Source of the DNA: Psychroflexus torquis ATCC 700755
GTDB taxonomy: Bacteria > Bacteroidota > Bacteroidia > Flavobacteriales > Flavobacteriaceae
Assembly (NCBI RefSeq): GCF_000153485.2
Contig: NC_018721.1
Location: forward strand, 2,108,001 to 2,172,000
Reading direction: 5' to 3'
Length of the DNA: 64,000 nucleotides
The notes beneath the pieces were generated by a model, which searched no databases, was not told the origin of the DNA, and saw only the letters and a program-made list of their open reading frames with translations. A program made the position numbers and the translations under genes. Each line of letters begins with the position of its first letter. Position 1 is the stretch's first letter. This document shows positions 56,309 to 64,000 of the stretch, piece after piece.

Positions 56309-57808
56309 TTATTGTTTTATCAGCTGCTTATATAATTCGTCTGCTATTTTTCTATCGTTAGACAGCCGTGGTAATTTATTTTGTCCTCCGAGCTTTCCAA
56401 TGGATTTCATATAATTTTGAAACCCGTCTTTTTGAACCTTAGTAATCACTAAAGTTTTCAATATATTACCCTTTATAAGGTCATGATAATACGCATTTTG
56501 TTGTTGAAGCAGATCATCCATCTTCTGTCTAAAAGCTTCCATGTTTATGGGTTCCTTTTGAAATTCAATCAACCATTCGTGATAAGGTAATCCTTCTTTT
56601 GGAGTAATTTGTGGAGCGACTGTGAATTCATTAATTTGGGCCTCGAATTCTTCGGAGGCTTTAATAATAGCCTGCTCTACTTCTTGAGCAATTACATGTT
56701 CTCCAAAAGCAGAAGTGTAATGCTTAATTCTACCAGAAACTTTTAGTCGATAAGGGTGTGTATTGGTAAACATGACTGTGTCTCCGACATTATACCTCCA
56801 TAAGCCTGCATTGGTAGAGATAATCATCACATAATTTACATCGACTTTCACATCTCCGATTGTTAGTATTTCAGGAGTCTCCTCAAAAAATTCATCAGCC
56901 TTGATGAATTCATAAAATATACATGAGTTTAACTGAAGAAGCATCCCATCTGCTGTTTGAGAGTCTTGAAAAGCAAAGAAACCTTCAGAGGCAGGATAAA
57001 GTTCTATACTATTAACTGAACCTCCTATTAGATTTTCAAATTTTGAACGGTAGGGTTCATAATTTACACCCCCATAAATAAATAGCTCAAGATTAGGAAA
57101 GAGTTCTGAAATAGACTTTCCAGTTTTATCTTTTAGTTTTTCAAAATAAATCTGTACCCAAGATGGAATACCACTAATGATGGTCATGTCTTGGGTATAG
57201 GTTTCCTCTACGATTTCGCTTATTTTTTTGTCCCAATCTTCTATACAATTGGTTTCCCAATTTGGCAATCTGTTTTTCTGAAGATAATTGGGGACAAAAT
57301 GAGCGACAATCCCAGACAGTCTTCCAAAGAAAATTCCGTTTTTTTCTTTTAACTCAGGACTCCCTTGCAAAAAAATCATTTTACCATCTACAAAACTAGA
57401 GTTACCAGTTTCTGCAATATAAGATAATATGGCATTTCTAGCAGCGCTGGTATGGGTTGGGATAGATTCTTTGGTTAAAGGTATATATTTAGCCCCGCTT
57501 GTAGTTCCAGAAGTTTTTGCAAAGTATAGAGGCTTACCTGGCCATAAGATATCTTCTTGACCGTCGACGACTTGGTCAATATAAGGTTTTAATCCTTCAT
57601 AATCTTGAATGGGTATACGCTCAAAAAAATCTTCGAAGGTTTCGATCTCATCGAATCGGTGATCTTTTCCAAATTTGGTTTTGCGACCTTCTTTCACGAG
57701 GCTTTTGAAAACTTTACGCTGAGTCTCTAGGGGTTGAGAAGACCAACTTTTAATTTGTGATGTAATGTATTTAGCAAATATTTTTGCGGCTATAGATTTA
57801 ATGGGCAT
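56309..57808 (-). CDS. GH3 family acyl-adenylating enzyme-like protein
   Basis: A 499-residue protein of the GH3 family, known in plants for conjugating amino acids to jasmonate or auxin through acyl-adenylates. The adenylation loop is AKTSGTTSGAKYIPLTKES near 94-112, a middle motif is ELYPASEGFFAFQ, and LWRYNVGDTVMF lies later, as in the family. Bacterial substrates are unknown. It lies 6 bp after the M23 peptidase gene and 6 bp before DUF6909, so it shares an operon with envelope and rhamnose genes. A Met-rich or short-chain carboxylate substrate is only a guess. Confidence 0.82.
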   Translation of the reverse strand: MPIKSIAAKIFAKYITSQIKSWSSQPLETQRKVFKSLVKEGRKTKFGKDHRFDEIETFEDFFERIPIQDYEGLKPYIDQVVDGQEDILWPGKPLYFAKTSGTTSGAKYIPLTKESIPTHTSAARNAILSYIAETGNSSFVDGKMIFLQGSPELKEKNGIFFGRLSGIVAHFVPNYLQKNRLPNWETNCIEDWDKKISEIVEETYTQDMTIISGIPSWVQIYFEKLKDKTGKSISELFPNLELFIYGGVNYEPYRSKFENLIGGSVNSIELYPASEGFFAFQDSQTADGMLLQLNSCIFYEFIKADEFFEETPEILTIGDVKVDVNYVMIISTNAGLWRYNVGDTVMFTNTHPYRLKVSGRIKHYTSAFGEHVIAQEVEQAIIKASEEFEAQINEFTVAPQITPKEGLPYHEWLIEFQKEPINMEAFRQKMDDLLQQQNAYYHDLIKGNILKTLVITKVQKDGFQNYMKSIGKLGGQNKLPRLSNDRKIADELYKQLIKQ

Positions 57809-57814
57809 AAGCTC

Positions 57815-58687
57815 TTATTCAAAATTTATGTAATCGGATGGGTTGACAGGATATCCATCTACCCAAAGTTCAAAATGTAAGTGAGGACCATAAGAAAATT
57901 CTCCTGTGTCCCCAACTACAGCGATCACTTCTCCTGCAGTTACCAAATCGCCTTGACTTTTCAACAGCGAGTTATTGTGTTTATATACAGATATTAATCC
58001 TCGGCTGTGTTCAATAATAATCACATAACCAGTTTCAACAGACCATTCTGAAAAAATAACTGTACCATCTAGAGTCGCTTTTACAGGTTCATCTTTTTTA
58101 GTAACAATATCTACGGCATAGTGCTTAGCATCGGCATTATATTCTTCTGAAATTTGACCAGAAACTGGAGGGAAAAGCGTAAAATTTGCATTAAAAGTTG
58201 CTCTTTCTAAAAGACTGTATTTATCTTCCTGTTCTACTTTTTCTCGTAAAATGGAATCCTGTTGGGAAGCGTATATATTTACTGTTTCAGCATCTACAGG
58301 TTCTATGTCGTTTATAGAATAGGCGTCTTTTGCACTTAATGAATCCAATTGCCCAGTTAGCATATTGCGTATCGACTTAAAATAGATATCATTTATTTCT
58401 ACATCTGCCATTAAAGAATCTACCGTAATCGTTAACCGTGTGGCTTTGTTTTTTAAAGCTGTCGAAGAATATCCAGGAATAAACTCTCTTATTGGTGTAA
58501 AAGCAATTAGAAGAGCTGTTCCAGAGATCAATAATAAAGTTGATATTGCTGTTAAGATGATTACGTTTAATTTAGACAATTGAAATGACAGCCTCTCTTC
58601 AAAAGTATCTTCATTCAATATGACTAAACGATACTTATGAAGTAGTTTTTGCTTAACTTTTCGTTTATCTTTTTTAGGTGAACTCAT
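57815..58687 (-). CDS. M23 peptidase with N-terminal membrane anchor
   Basis: A 290-residue murein hydrolase-like protein with a basic cytoplasmic tail, a membrane helix (about 38-66), a coiled region and a C-terminal M23 domain. The zinc ligands are all present: His and Asp in HYAVDIVTKKDEPV and the HxH pair in YGPHLHFELWVDG. It likely trims or regulates peptidoglycan. First gene of the operon that runs through GH3, DUF6909 and rmlBACD, with a TATCTTTG box just upstream. Confidence 0.92.
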   Translation of the reverse strand: MSSPKKDKRKVKQKLLHKYRLVILNEDTFEERLSFQLSKLNVIILTAISTLLLISGTALLIAFTPIREFIPGYSSTALKNKATRLTITVDSLMADVEINDIYFKSIRNMLTGQLDSLSAKDAYSINDIEPVDAETVNIYASQQDSILREKVEQEDKYSLLERATFNANFTLFPPVSGQISEEYNADAKHYAVDIVTKKDEPVKATLDGTVIFSEWSVETGYVIIIEHSRGLISVYKHNNSLLKSQGDLVTAGEVIAVVGDTGEFSYGPHLHFELWVDGYPVNPSDYINFE

Positions 58688-58703
58688 AGTATTTTAACTC
58701 GTA

Positions 58704-58711
58704 CAAAGATA
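58704..58711 (-). promoter_or_regulatory. -7 box of the M23-GH3-rml operon
   Basis: TATCTTTG on the minus strand, 16 nt ahead of the M23 ATG. A full TAnnTTTG match. Confidence 0.5.
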
Positions 58712-58750
58712 GAATAAAGTTAATTTATGTAGGTTTTAGAATCACAAACC

Positions 58751-58779
58751 TTTGGTTTAGATTTTTATCACTAATTTTG
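58751..58779 (+). promoter_or_regulatory. Promoter of tatA
   Basis: TTTG at 58751-58754 and TAATTTTG at 58772-58779, 17 nt apart, match both Bacteroidota promoter elements. The tatA start is 17 nt after the -7 box. Confidence 0.6.
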
Positions 58780-58796
58780 AATTAAATTTCAAAGTT

Positions 58797-59009
58797 ATGA
58801 ATGCACTTAATGCACTTAATGTAATAATGGGAATGGTGGGACCATGGCAATGGGTCATTATTGGTATTGCGATTTTACTGTTGTTTGGCGGAAAGAAAAT
58901 ACCAGAATTGATGAGAGGACTAGGGAGCGGAATTAAGGAATTTAAAGACGCATCGAAGGAAGAAGATGATGATAGTGAGACTAAAAAAGAGTCTAAGTCT
59001 ATTAAATAA
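58797..59009 (+). CDS. tatA: Twin-arginine translocase subunit TatA/TatE
   Basis: A 70-residue protein with one membrane helix (about 15-32, [16 protein letters not shown]), the hinge [20 protein letters not shown] amphipathic helix and a charged tail. TatA polymers form the Tat translocation path for folded proteins. The coding start carries a short tandem repeat ATGCACTTA (twice). A terminator follows; tatC is not in the window. Confidence 0.92.
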   Translation: MNALNALNVIMGMVGPWQWVIIGIAILLLFGGKKIPELMRGLGSGIKEFKDASKEEDDDSETKKESKSIK

Positions 59010-59033
59010 ATAGACCTTTTTAATATAGATTAT

Positions 59034-59065
59034 AAACCCTGTTTACTTTGTATTCAGGGCTTTTT
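59034..59065. terminator. Terminator between tatA and lpxH
   Basis: Stem AAACCCTG / CAGGGCTTT with a 13-nt loop and a following TTTTTAA tract. It serves convergent tatA (plus) and lpxH (minus); the last bases reach the lpxH stop codon. Confidence 0.7.
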
Positions 59066-59819
59066 AATTGAATTTCTTTAATGTAAATTCTTTTCCATCA
59101 AACACTCCATAAGTATAGTGAGAAATCCAGTCTCCTAAATTAATGTACAGGGAAGCCTTTCCAACTTCGATTTCCATAGGTAAGTGTCTGTGCCCAAATA
59201 CAAAGTAATCATAATGAGAAGATAAAAGCTTACGCTTACAATACTGAGCTAACCATTCGTTCTTTTCCCCTAAAAAATTCGCATCTTCATCTCCAGAAAT
59301 AAGTTTATTTTTCACCGAAAGGTGTCTGGCCAATCGCACTCCTAAATCCGGATGTAGCCATTTGAAGAGCCATTTCGAAACAGGGTGGGTAAATACTTTC
59401 TTCATTCGTTTATATCCTAAATCCCCTGGGCCCAAGCCATCTCCGTGACCCATAAAAAAGACAGCTGAATTTATTTCAAACACTTGTGGTTTATAAAAAA
59501 CAGGTATGTTAAGCTCTTTTTCAAAATAATCTTTCATCCATAGGTCGTGGTTTCCTACAAAAAAGTAAATCTCTACTCCAGCATCACTAAGCTCAGCAAG
59601 CTTACCAAGTGTTCTAACAAAGCCTTTGGGAACCACTTCTCGGTATTCGAACCAGAAATCGAAAAGATCTCCTAACAAAAAGATAGCATGAGCATCACTT
59701 TTAATGTGATCTAGCCAAGAGACAAAAACTTTCTCTCGCTTTAGACTTTCTAAATGCGTTGGCGCACCGAGGTGATTATCGCTAGAAAAGTAAATCTTTT
59801 TTCCTTCGGGAAGTTTCAT
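59064..59819 (-). CDS. lpxH: UDP-2,3-diacylglucosamine diphosphatase-like phosphoesterase
   Basis: A 251-residue calcineurin-like phosphoesterase with SSDNHLG, GDLFDFWFEY, GNHDLWM and FGHRHLP metal motifs. The GDLFDFW motif is the LpxH mark: hydrolysis of UDP-diacylglucosamine to lipid X in lipid A synthesis. The open frame reaches 59840, but the ATG at 59819 (MKLPEGKKIYFSSDNHLG) fits the family start. It is convergent with tatA. Confidence 0.9.
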   Translation of the reverse strand: MKLPEGKKIYFSSDNHLGAPTHLESLKREKVFVSWLDHIKSDAHAIFLLGDLFDFWFEYREVVPKGFVRTLGKLAELSDAGVEIYFFVGNHDLWMKDYFEKELNIPVFYKPQVFEINSAVFFMGHGDGLGPGDLGYKRMKKVFTHPVSKWLFKWLHPDLGVRLARHLSVKNKLISGDEDANFLGEKNEWLAQYCKRKLLSSHYDYFVFGHRHLPMEIEVGKASLYINLGDWISHYTYGVFDGKEFTLKKFN

Positions 59820-59914
59820 GCAAAAATAATTCTGGGTCAAATATACTTAAACCATAAAAATACAGACGCCCAAGTTTTGGGTAAAAATTAATGCCATAGT
59901 AAAACAGATTCTAG

Positions 59915-59922
59915 TATTTTTG
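59915..59922 (+). promoter_or_regulatory. -7 box of the GIN-domain gene
   Basis: TATTTTTG, a TAnnTTTG match, 22 nt before the ATG at 59945. Confidence 0.45.
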
Positions 59923-59944
59923 ATCTGCACTTAAAAAAACACTC

Positions 59945-60634
59945 ATGAAAGTTAAAATCAATTTTATAGCCTGCTTATTTCTTATCCTTGGATCTTCTGC
60001 CTTTTCACAGGTAAAATCTATTTCACCAGGGGAAGAGTTTACAAAAATCAAAGTCTCTACTGGACTTTTTGTTGAAATCATCACCAATTCAGACGAAAGC
60101 AAAATCGATATAAAAGGCTCTGAAAAAGACAATGTAAATGTTGATATTAAAAATGGTGAATTGGAATTGAGTTTACCGGTTGGTCAACTCTTTTCTGAAG
60201 CCGAAATTTTAGTGACGGTCTATACCCGTAAAGTTGAAGAATTGAAGGCAAGAAGTGGTTCTGAAGTAGAATTTAAGAACAAAGTTCAGCAAGAGGAACT
60301 GAGTCTTATTGCCTCTGAAGGGAGTTATATTGGCGGTGTAATTGAAGTTAAAAATTTAGCTGTAAGAACAGTAACTGGTGCTAGCGTTAGTTTAGTTGGG
60401 TTTGCTAATAACCAAAATATAAGTTTAAAAACAGGAGCCTCTTATGATGGTAAGAATCTCGAAACTGAAAACACGAGTATAAGTGTAAGCTATGGGGGAG
60501 AAGCGATCGTATTCTCTACCGATAGTTGTAGCGCTAATGTGACTGCTGGAGGTAGTATTGATATTTATGGGAGTCCTTCTTCCATAAGCCAAAACGTTAA
60601 ACTCGGCGGAAATATCCACCTTATTGAGGAGTAA
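59945..60634 (+). CDS. Secreted GIN-domain (DUF2807) protein
   Basis: A 229-residue protein with a signal peptide (MKVKINFIACLFLILGSSAFSQ) followed by a beta-helix-like GIN (head GIN, DUF2807) domain made of short repeated strands (VEIITNSDESKIDIKGSE, VNVDIKNGELELSLP). Family members are surface or periplasmic and probably adhesive. The next gene starts 12 bp after its stop, but their functions seem unrelated. Confidence 0.85.
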   Translation: MKVKINFIACLFLILGSSAFSQVKSISPGEEFTKIKVSTGLFVEIITNSDESKIDIKGSEKDNVNVDIKNGELELSLPVGQLFSEAEILVTVYTRKVEELKARSGSEVEFKNKVQQEELSLIASEGSYIGGVIEVKNLAVRTVTGASVSLVGFANNQNISLKTGASYDGKNLETENTSISVSYGGEAIVFSTDSCSANVTAGGSIDIYGSPSSISQNVKLGGNIHLIEE

Positions 60635-60646
60635 AATCAGGCTTAG

Positions 60647-61657
60647 ATGTCCCTTATGCAAGAACCCTTATTAGCATTCAATCAAAATGGAATTTACTGC
60701 GCCAAGGCAGATGTGTACCTTGACCCTTGGAGAAAAGTAGATAAAGCTATTATTTCTCATGGCCATGCCGACCATTCTCGCTGGGGTAATAAAAAATATA
60801 TTACCCATCACGATAACATCCCTATTATGAAACATCGTCTAGGAGAAATAGATGTAATGGGCAAAGCATATGGGGAAAGCTTTACCATCAATAATGTAAA
60901 ATTCAGTTTACATCCCGCAGGACATGTCATTGGAAGTTCACAAATACGCGTGGAGCACCAAGGAGAAGTCTGGGTGTTTACAGGCGATTATAAAGATGAA
61001 GCCGATGGGGTTTGCACACCCTACGACCCCGTAAAATGCCACACCTTTATTACTGAATGTACTTTTGGTTTACCTGCCTTTAAGTGGAAACCTCAAGCGG
61101 AGGTAATGGCAGAAATCAATGAATGGTGGCAAAGCAATAAAGCTGATGGACGCACCTCTGTCCTTTTTGGCTATTCCCTTGGGAAAGCACAGCGGCTTTT
61201 AAAACATCTCGATACTAACATTGGAGACATCTATACCCATGGTGCTATTGAAAATATGACAAATGTGCTAAGAACACGTGTAGATTTTCCTGAAACTAAA
61301 CTTATCACACGAGAAACCACCAAAAAGGAACTGAATGGAAATTTGGTTCTTGCGCCACCCAGCGCTCATGGAGGAACTTGGATTCGGAAAATGGTCCCCT
61401 ATGTCACTGCATCGGCTAGCGGTTGGATGACTTTTAGGGGAGCTAGAAGACGACGGGCTATTGATAAAGGTTTTGTGATGAGCGACCATTGCGATTGGGA
61501 TGGCTTACTCAACAGCATTAAAGCAACTGAGTGTGAAAAAGTGATTTGTACACACGGTTACACCGATATCTTCTCAAGATATTTACGGGAAATAGGCTAC
61601 GATGCTAGGACACAAGATACACAGTATGATGGAGAAACCGACGATTCTGATTTGTAA
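60647..61657 (+). CDS. Ligase-associated DNA exonuclease (metallo-beta-lactamase fold)
   Basis: A 336-residue beta-lactamase-fold nuclease with the HxHxDH motif in IISHGHADHSRWGN near 34-47, HPAGHVIGSSQI, TGDYKDE and SDHCDWDG. It resembles the exonuclease that usually accompanies an ATP-dependent DNA ligase and a DEXH helicase in a bacterial repair cassette. Neither partner is here: the next gene is a minus-strand regulator. The start could be the ATG at 60647 or the one three codons later. Confidence 0.88.
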   Translation: MSLMQEPLLAFNQNGIYCAKADVYLDPWRKVDKAIISHGHADHSRWGNKKYITHHDNIPIMKHRLGEIDVMGKAYGESFTINNVKFSLHPAGHVIGSSQIRVEHQGEVWVFTGDYKDEADGVCTPYDPVKCHTFITECTFGLPAFKWKPQAEVMAEINEWWQSNKADGRTSVLFGYSLGKAQRLLKHLDTNIGDIYTHGAIENMTNVLRTRVDFPETKLITRETTKKELNGNLVLAPPSAHGGTWIRKMVPYVTASASGWMTFRGARRRRAIDKGFVMSDHCDWDGLLNSIKATECEKVICTHGYTDIFSRYLREIGYDARTQDTQYDGETDDSDL

Positions 61658-61695
61658 GGTCTAGCTCACTATTTATATTTTAAGCCTTTAGGATT

Positions 61696-62091
61696 TTATG
61701 AAAATGAATTTAAGACTAAAGCTAAAGAAGAAATTATCTTTAATTTTTTTGATCTGAGGCTTTTAATCTCCTCCTCTAGTTTCTGAATATACTCCCGCTG
61801 GGAATCAAGTATAAATTCTGGAATAGTATAAACATTATTAGTTCCGTTGTTGACACCAATCCCAACAGCTTGGTCTTTGCAGATAATAACTTGCTGCTGA
61901 TCCGCCTCATAGATTTCTTCTATAGGTACGCCCAAATATTCGGCTATTTTCTCCCATTCTTCATGCCTCATGGACAATTTCCCTTTTTCTTTACGATTGT
62001 ATTTGGATACATCCATACAAAGCAATTCTGCAATTTTTTTCTGTGTTATTCCCTTTTGTTTTTTGGCTTGGAGGAGCTTTTGTTATTTCAT
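61696..62091 (-). pseudogene. XRE-family regulator with a stop at codon 3
   Basis: The frame from the ATG at 62091 begins M-K-stop (TAA at 62083-62085) and then continues open as QKLLQAKKQKGITQKKIAELL, DVSKYNRKEKGKLSMRHEEWE, IAEYLGVPIEEIYEADQQQ and a C-terminal coiled coil (TIPEFILDSQREYIQKLEEE), ending at 61696. The helix-turn-helix is whole except for the start. Flavobacterial homologues begin at this position without the stop. It may be a true nonsense mutation, a sequencing error, or translation from a rare start such as ATA or TTG at 62025, which would lose the first helix. Confidence 0.7.
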
Positions 62092-62270
62092 AATTAAGAT
62101 TTGTTGCAAAAAAATATAATTTTTTACAAATAGCAAATCATTATTCTGGGTTTTTATGCTCTATATTTAAATAGATATTCAAGAATTAATTTTAACTTTA
62201 ACAAAGAAAAATAAGTAAATTAATTCTAAGGGTTTTTAGCTAAAGAGCGGATCAAATTGCAACAGAAGAT

Positions 62271-62369
62271 TTGTTAAATTCAATTTCAGGCGGCACTGAA
62301 AATACGTGTCATGATGAACCTGCTAATCCAAACCCAGCTGAGATAATATACCAACATGGCTTCCAATAA
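62271..62369 (+). CDS. Possible short peptide with GG motif (uncertain)
   Basis: A 32-residue frame from a TTG at 62271 reading LLNSISGGTENTCHD and then EPANPNPAEIIYQHGFQ, bounded upstream by an in-frame stop. SISGG is like the end of a double-glycine leader of exported peptides, and a Cys follows. There is no ATG or ribosome site, so it could be a decayed precursor gene or chance. It lies 23 bp ahead of a secreted metallopeptidase-like gene. Around it the 300-bp gap (62092-62392) shows nothing else. Confidence 0.25.
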   Translation: MLNSISGGTENTCHDEPANPNPAEIIYQHGFQ

Positions 62370-62392
62370 GAGGTGATCAATAATTTAAATTT

Positions 62393-63565
62393 ATGAGGAT
62401 CCGTCATCTTTCCTTACTTTTTTTGTTAATGTTATCTAGTTCAACTTATAATAAATCTGATGAACTTGAAGATAATGCTCTAATTATCCAAAACACAGTC
62501 GAGTACAATTTCAAAAATAAACATGATCTCGAATCAATTATTCATGCATTAGAGGGGTTTTTAAATACCAAAAATGACTCTTATTTAAGTAATGAATTCT
62601 GGATCGAAAATGACAATTCATTTTACAAATATCCATTTTTTGAAATTTCTAATTTAGAGAATTTTGGAAGCATAGTTCTTAAACCAAGTCTATTGTCTGT
62701 TACACAAATTAATTCAGAACATTTTATTTGTAAGTTAGGTTGGTTTTACAATAATGAAAAATCAAGATCTCTACAATATATTTATAATGTATCCGTAGTT
62801 AAGAAAAATGAAAGGTTTTTATTAAAAAACATTTTAGATTATAATATTAAAGATTGGGAAAAAAAAGAAATTAAACGTGTGACTTATTGGACTGATGATA
62901 GTTACAAAATCAATATTGAAAAAGCTGATGAATTCAACGATATAAATAATAAACTCTCAACTTTTTTTGAAAGTGATGTAATTTCTTTCAATTTTGTTCT
63001 TTGCAATTCAAATAATGAATTAATGAGACTAATAGGTTACGATTTTGAATCGTCAATGTTTTTTTCTAATCAAAATGGTTCTATTGCATTTCCAGATGAT
63101 CGTTTAATTTTTTCAGGTAACAATAATGAAATAAATACTCATGAGCTTGTTCATCTTTATTTAACAGAAAAATTCAAAAATTTAAATCCTTATATGAACG
63201 AAGGACTTGCTTCACTATTTGGAGGTTCTAAAGGTTTGGAATATAAGGACCACTTGCTTAAACTTAAGACCCATTTAATTTCAAATGAAATTGATATTTA
63301 TCAAGAGTTTTTTTTTGGTAATTATGTAATAGATTTTGATACATCACTGAGATATACTTTAAGTGCATTTATTTGTGAATTGACCTTGAAAAAATTTGGT
63401 AAGGACAAGCTCTTTGAGCTTATAAACTGTGGAAAATCTAACTATGATATAATTAATTACATAAAAAAATATTTTGAAGTCAATCCTAATGATTTTAATG
63501 ATTTTATTAAATATGAATTAGAAAATTATGATTTTAAAAAAAGACCAAAAAAACTATTTTATTGA
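62393..63565 (+). CDS. Secreted gluzincin-like protein of unknown function
   Basis: A 390-residue protein with a signal peptide (MRIRHLSLLFLLMLSSSTYN). The C-terminal half holds NTHELVHLYLTEKF near 251-264, an HExxH-type zinc motif (HELVH), followed by MNEGLASLFGG, a Glu 19 residues later, as in gluzincins with a third Glu ligand. The N-terminal half is unrecognised, without catalytic marks. It is very AT-rich and Asn/Lys-rich, more so than its neighbours, hinting at acquired DNA or relaxed selection. Whether it is catalytically active is unknown. Confidence 0.7.
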   Translation: MRIRHLSLLFLLMLSSSTYNKSDELEDNALIIQNTVEYNFKNKHDLESIIHALEGFLNTKNDSYLSNEFWIENDNSFYKYPFFEISNLENFGSIVLKPSLLSVTQINSEHFICKLGWFYNNEKSRSLQYIYNVSVVKKNERFLLKNILDYNIKDWEKKEIKRVTYWTDDSYKINIEKADEFNDINNKLSTFFESDVISFNFVLCNSNNELMRLIGYDFESSMFFSNQNGSIAFPDDRLIFSGNNNEINTHELVHLYLTEKFKNLNPYMNEGLASLFGGSKGLEYKDHLLKLKTHLISNEIDIYQEFFFGNYVIDFDTSLRYTLSAFICELTLKKFGKDKLFELINCGKSNYDIINYIKKYFEVNPNDFNDFIKYELENYDFKKRPKKLFY

Positions 63566-63624
63566 TTCTATAAAACTAAGCCTACAAATAAATTAAGAAT
63601 ATTCTTTTTCCTAAAATGCTACTC

Positions 63625-64000
63625 ATGAATCGACTTCAACTCATCAATGTCTCCAAAACCTATAAAAACGGAGTGAAAGCTCTTGATAATATTTCCATAG
63701 AAATCAATTCTGGAATGTTTGGATTACTAGGACCCAATGGGGCTGGAAAATCTACCTTAATGCGAACTATCGCTACATTGCAACAACCAGATTCTGGTGA
63801 AATTCACTTAGATGAGATTGATATTTTGAATCAGAAAATGGAATTGCGTAAAGTTTTGGGGTATTTGCCACAATCCTTTGGTGTGTATCCAAAATTGTCG
63901 GCAGAAAAACTCTTGCATTATTTTGCTGAATTGAAAGGAATCTCAAGTAAAAAAGAACGAAATAAGATTGTGGATTACGCCCTAGAGGTGACCAACCTTT
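63625..64000 (+). CDS. ABC transporter ATP-binding protein, partial (N-terminal part)
   Basis: The frame runs from the ATG at 63625 to the window edge (another in-frame ATG is at 63616). It reads MNRLQLINVSKTYKNGVKAL, then Walker A LLGPNGAGKSTLMR and the Q-loop region GYLPQSFGVYPKLS, so it is the first 125 residues of an ABC-2-type exporter ATPase. The signature and Walker B motifs, and any membrane partner, lie beyond the edge. Confidence 0.88.
   Translation, partial: MNRLQLINVSKTYKNGVKALDNISIEINSGMFGLLGPNGAGKSTLMRTIATLQQPDSGEIHLDEIDILNQKMELRKVLGYLPQSFGVYPKLSAEKLLHYFAELKGISSKKERNKIVDYALEVTNL

Noticed and set aside
58797..58817. Tandem ATGCACTTA repeat at the start of tatA
   Set aside because: Two short copies only; no sign that it does more than encode the repeated N-A-L residues, though slippage could vary the N-terminus.

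Overview
The window is a low-GC stretch of a Bacteroidota chromosome, almost certainly a member of the Flavobacteriaceae. The grounds are a type IX secretion/gliding gene set (a PorZ-like propeller at the left edge and a SprE/PorW-like TPR lipoprotein), an Oar-like TonB-dependent receptor, weak Shine-Dalgarno sequences, and many starts preceded by the Bacteroidota -7 box TAnnTTTG. The number of decayed insertion sequences and pseudogenes would suit a genome such as Psychroflexus, but the genus cannot be fixed from the sequence alone.

Layout. 1-4.2 kb: porZ-like gene (partial), gdhA, a wrecked trans-sulfuration enzyme gene carrying a MITE-like element, and hemF. 4.2-7.1 kb: fabH-accB-accC, entry to fatty acid synthesis. 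7.3-12.9 kb: a likely four-gene minus-strand operon with two M14 carboxypeptidase-like proteins, 3-hydroxyanthranilate dioxygenase and an ALDH7-type dehydrogenase. 13-15.2 kb: ABC exporter. 15.3-24 kb: sprE, bactofilin, atpZ and the ATP synthase genes atpB-E-F-H-A-G, with a terminator-like hairpin between atpE and atpF; atpD and atpC are not here. 24.1-25.2 kb: frameshifted IS630 element sitting in the promoter of an M23 lipoprotein peptidase gene. 26.7-34.4 kb: TonB receptor, AlbA-like protein, phosphoesterase, dxs and tadA.

The accessory region is 34.4-41.4 kb. It holds an IS30 remnant, a HigB/HigA-type toxin-antitoxin pair whose antitoxin has a C-terminal ImmA/IrrE metallopeptidase domain, a Beta/sce7725-like protein facing an sce7726-like protein with a PD-(D/E)XK-like core, and a small XRE regulator split by an IS1595-family element with a 10-bp target duplication. 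Another transposase remnant, two MITE copies and direct repeats follow. This is the best candidate for a poorly described, possibly defensive, system.

41.4-61.7 kb is mostly core again: prolyl oligopeptidase, asd, an ABC-F protein, a methyltransferase, mfd, and a compact minus-strand operon M23 - GH3 - DUF6909-like - rmlBACD that seems devoted to the envelope and dTDP-rhamnose. It is followed by tatA, lpxH, a GIN-domain protein and an orphan ligase-associated exonuclease. The right end has an XRE gene with a stop at codon 3, a possible short GG-motif peptide next to a secreted gluzincin-like protein, and the start of an ABC ATPase.

All calls come from reading motifs and family resemblance by eye; no database search was run.
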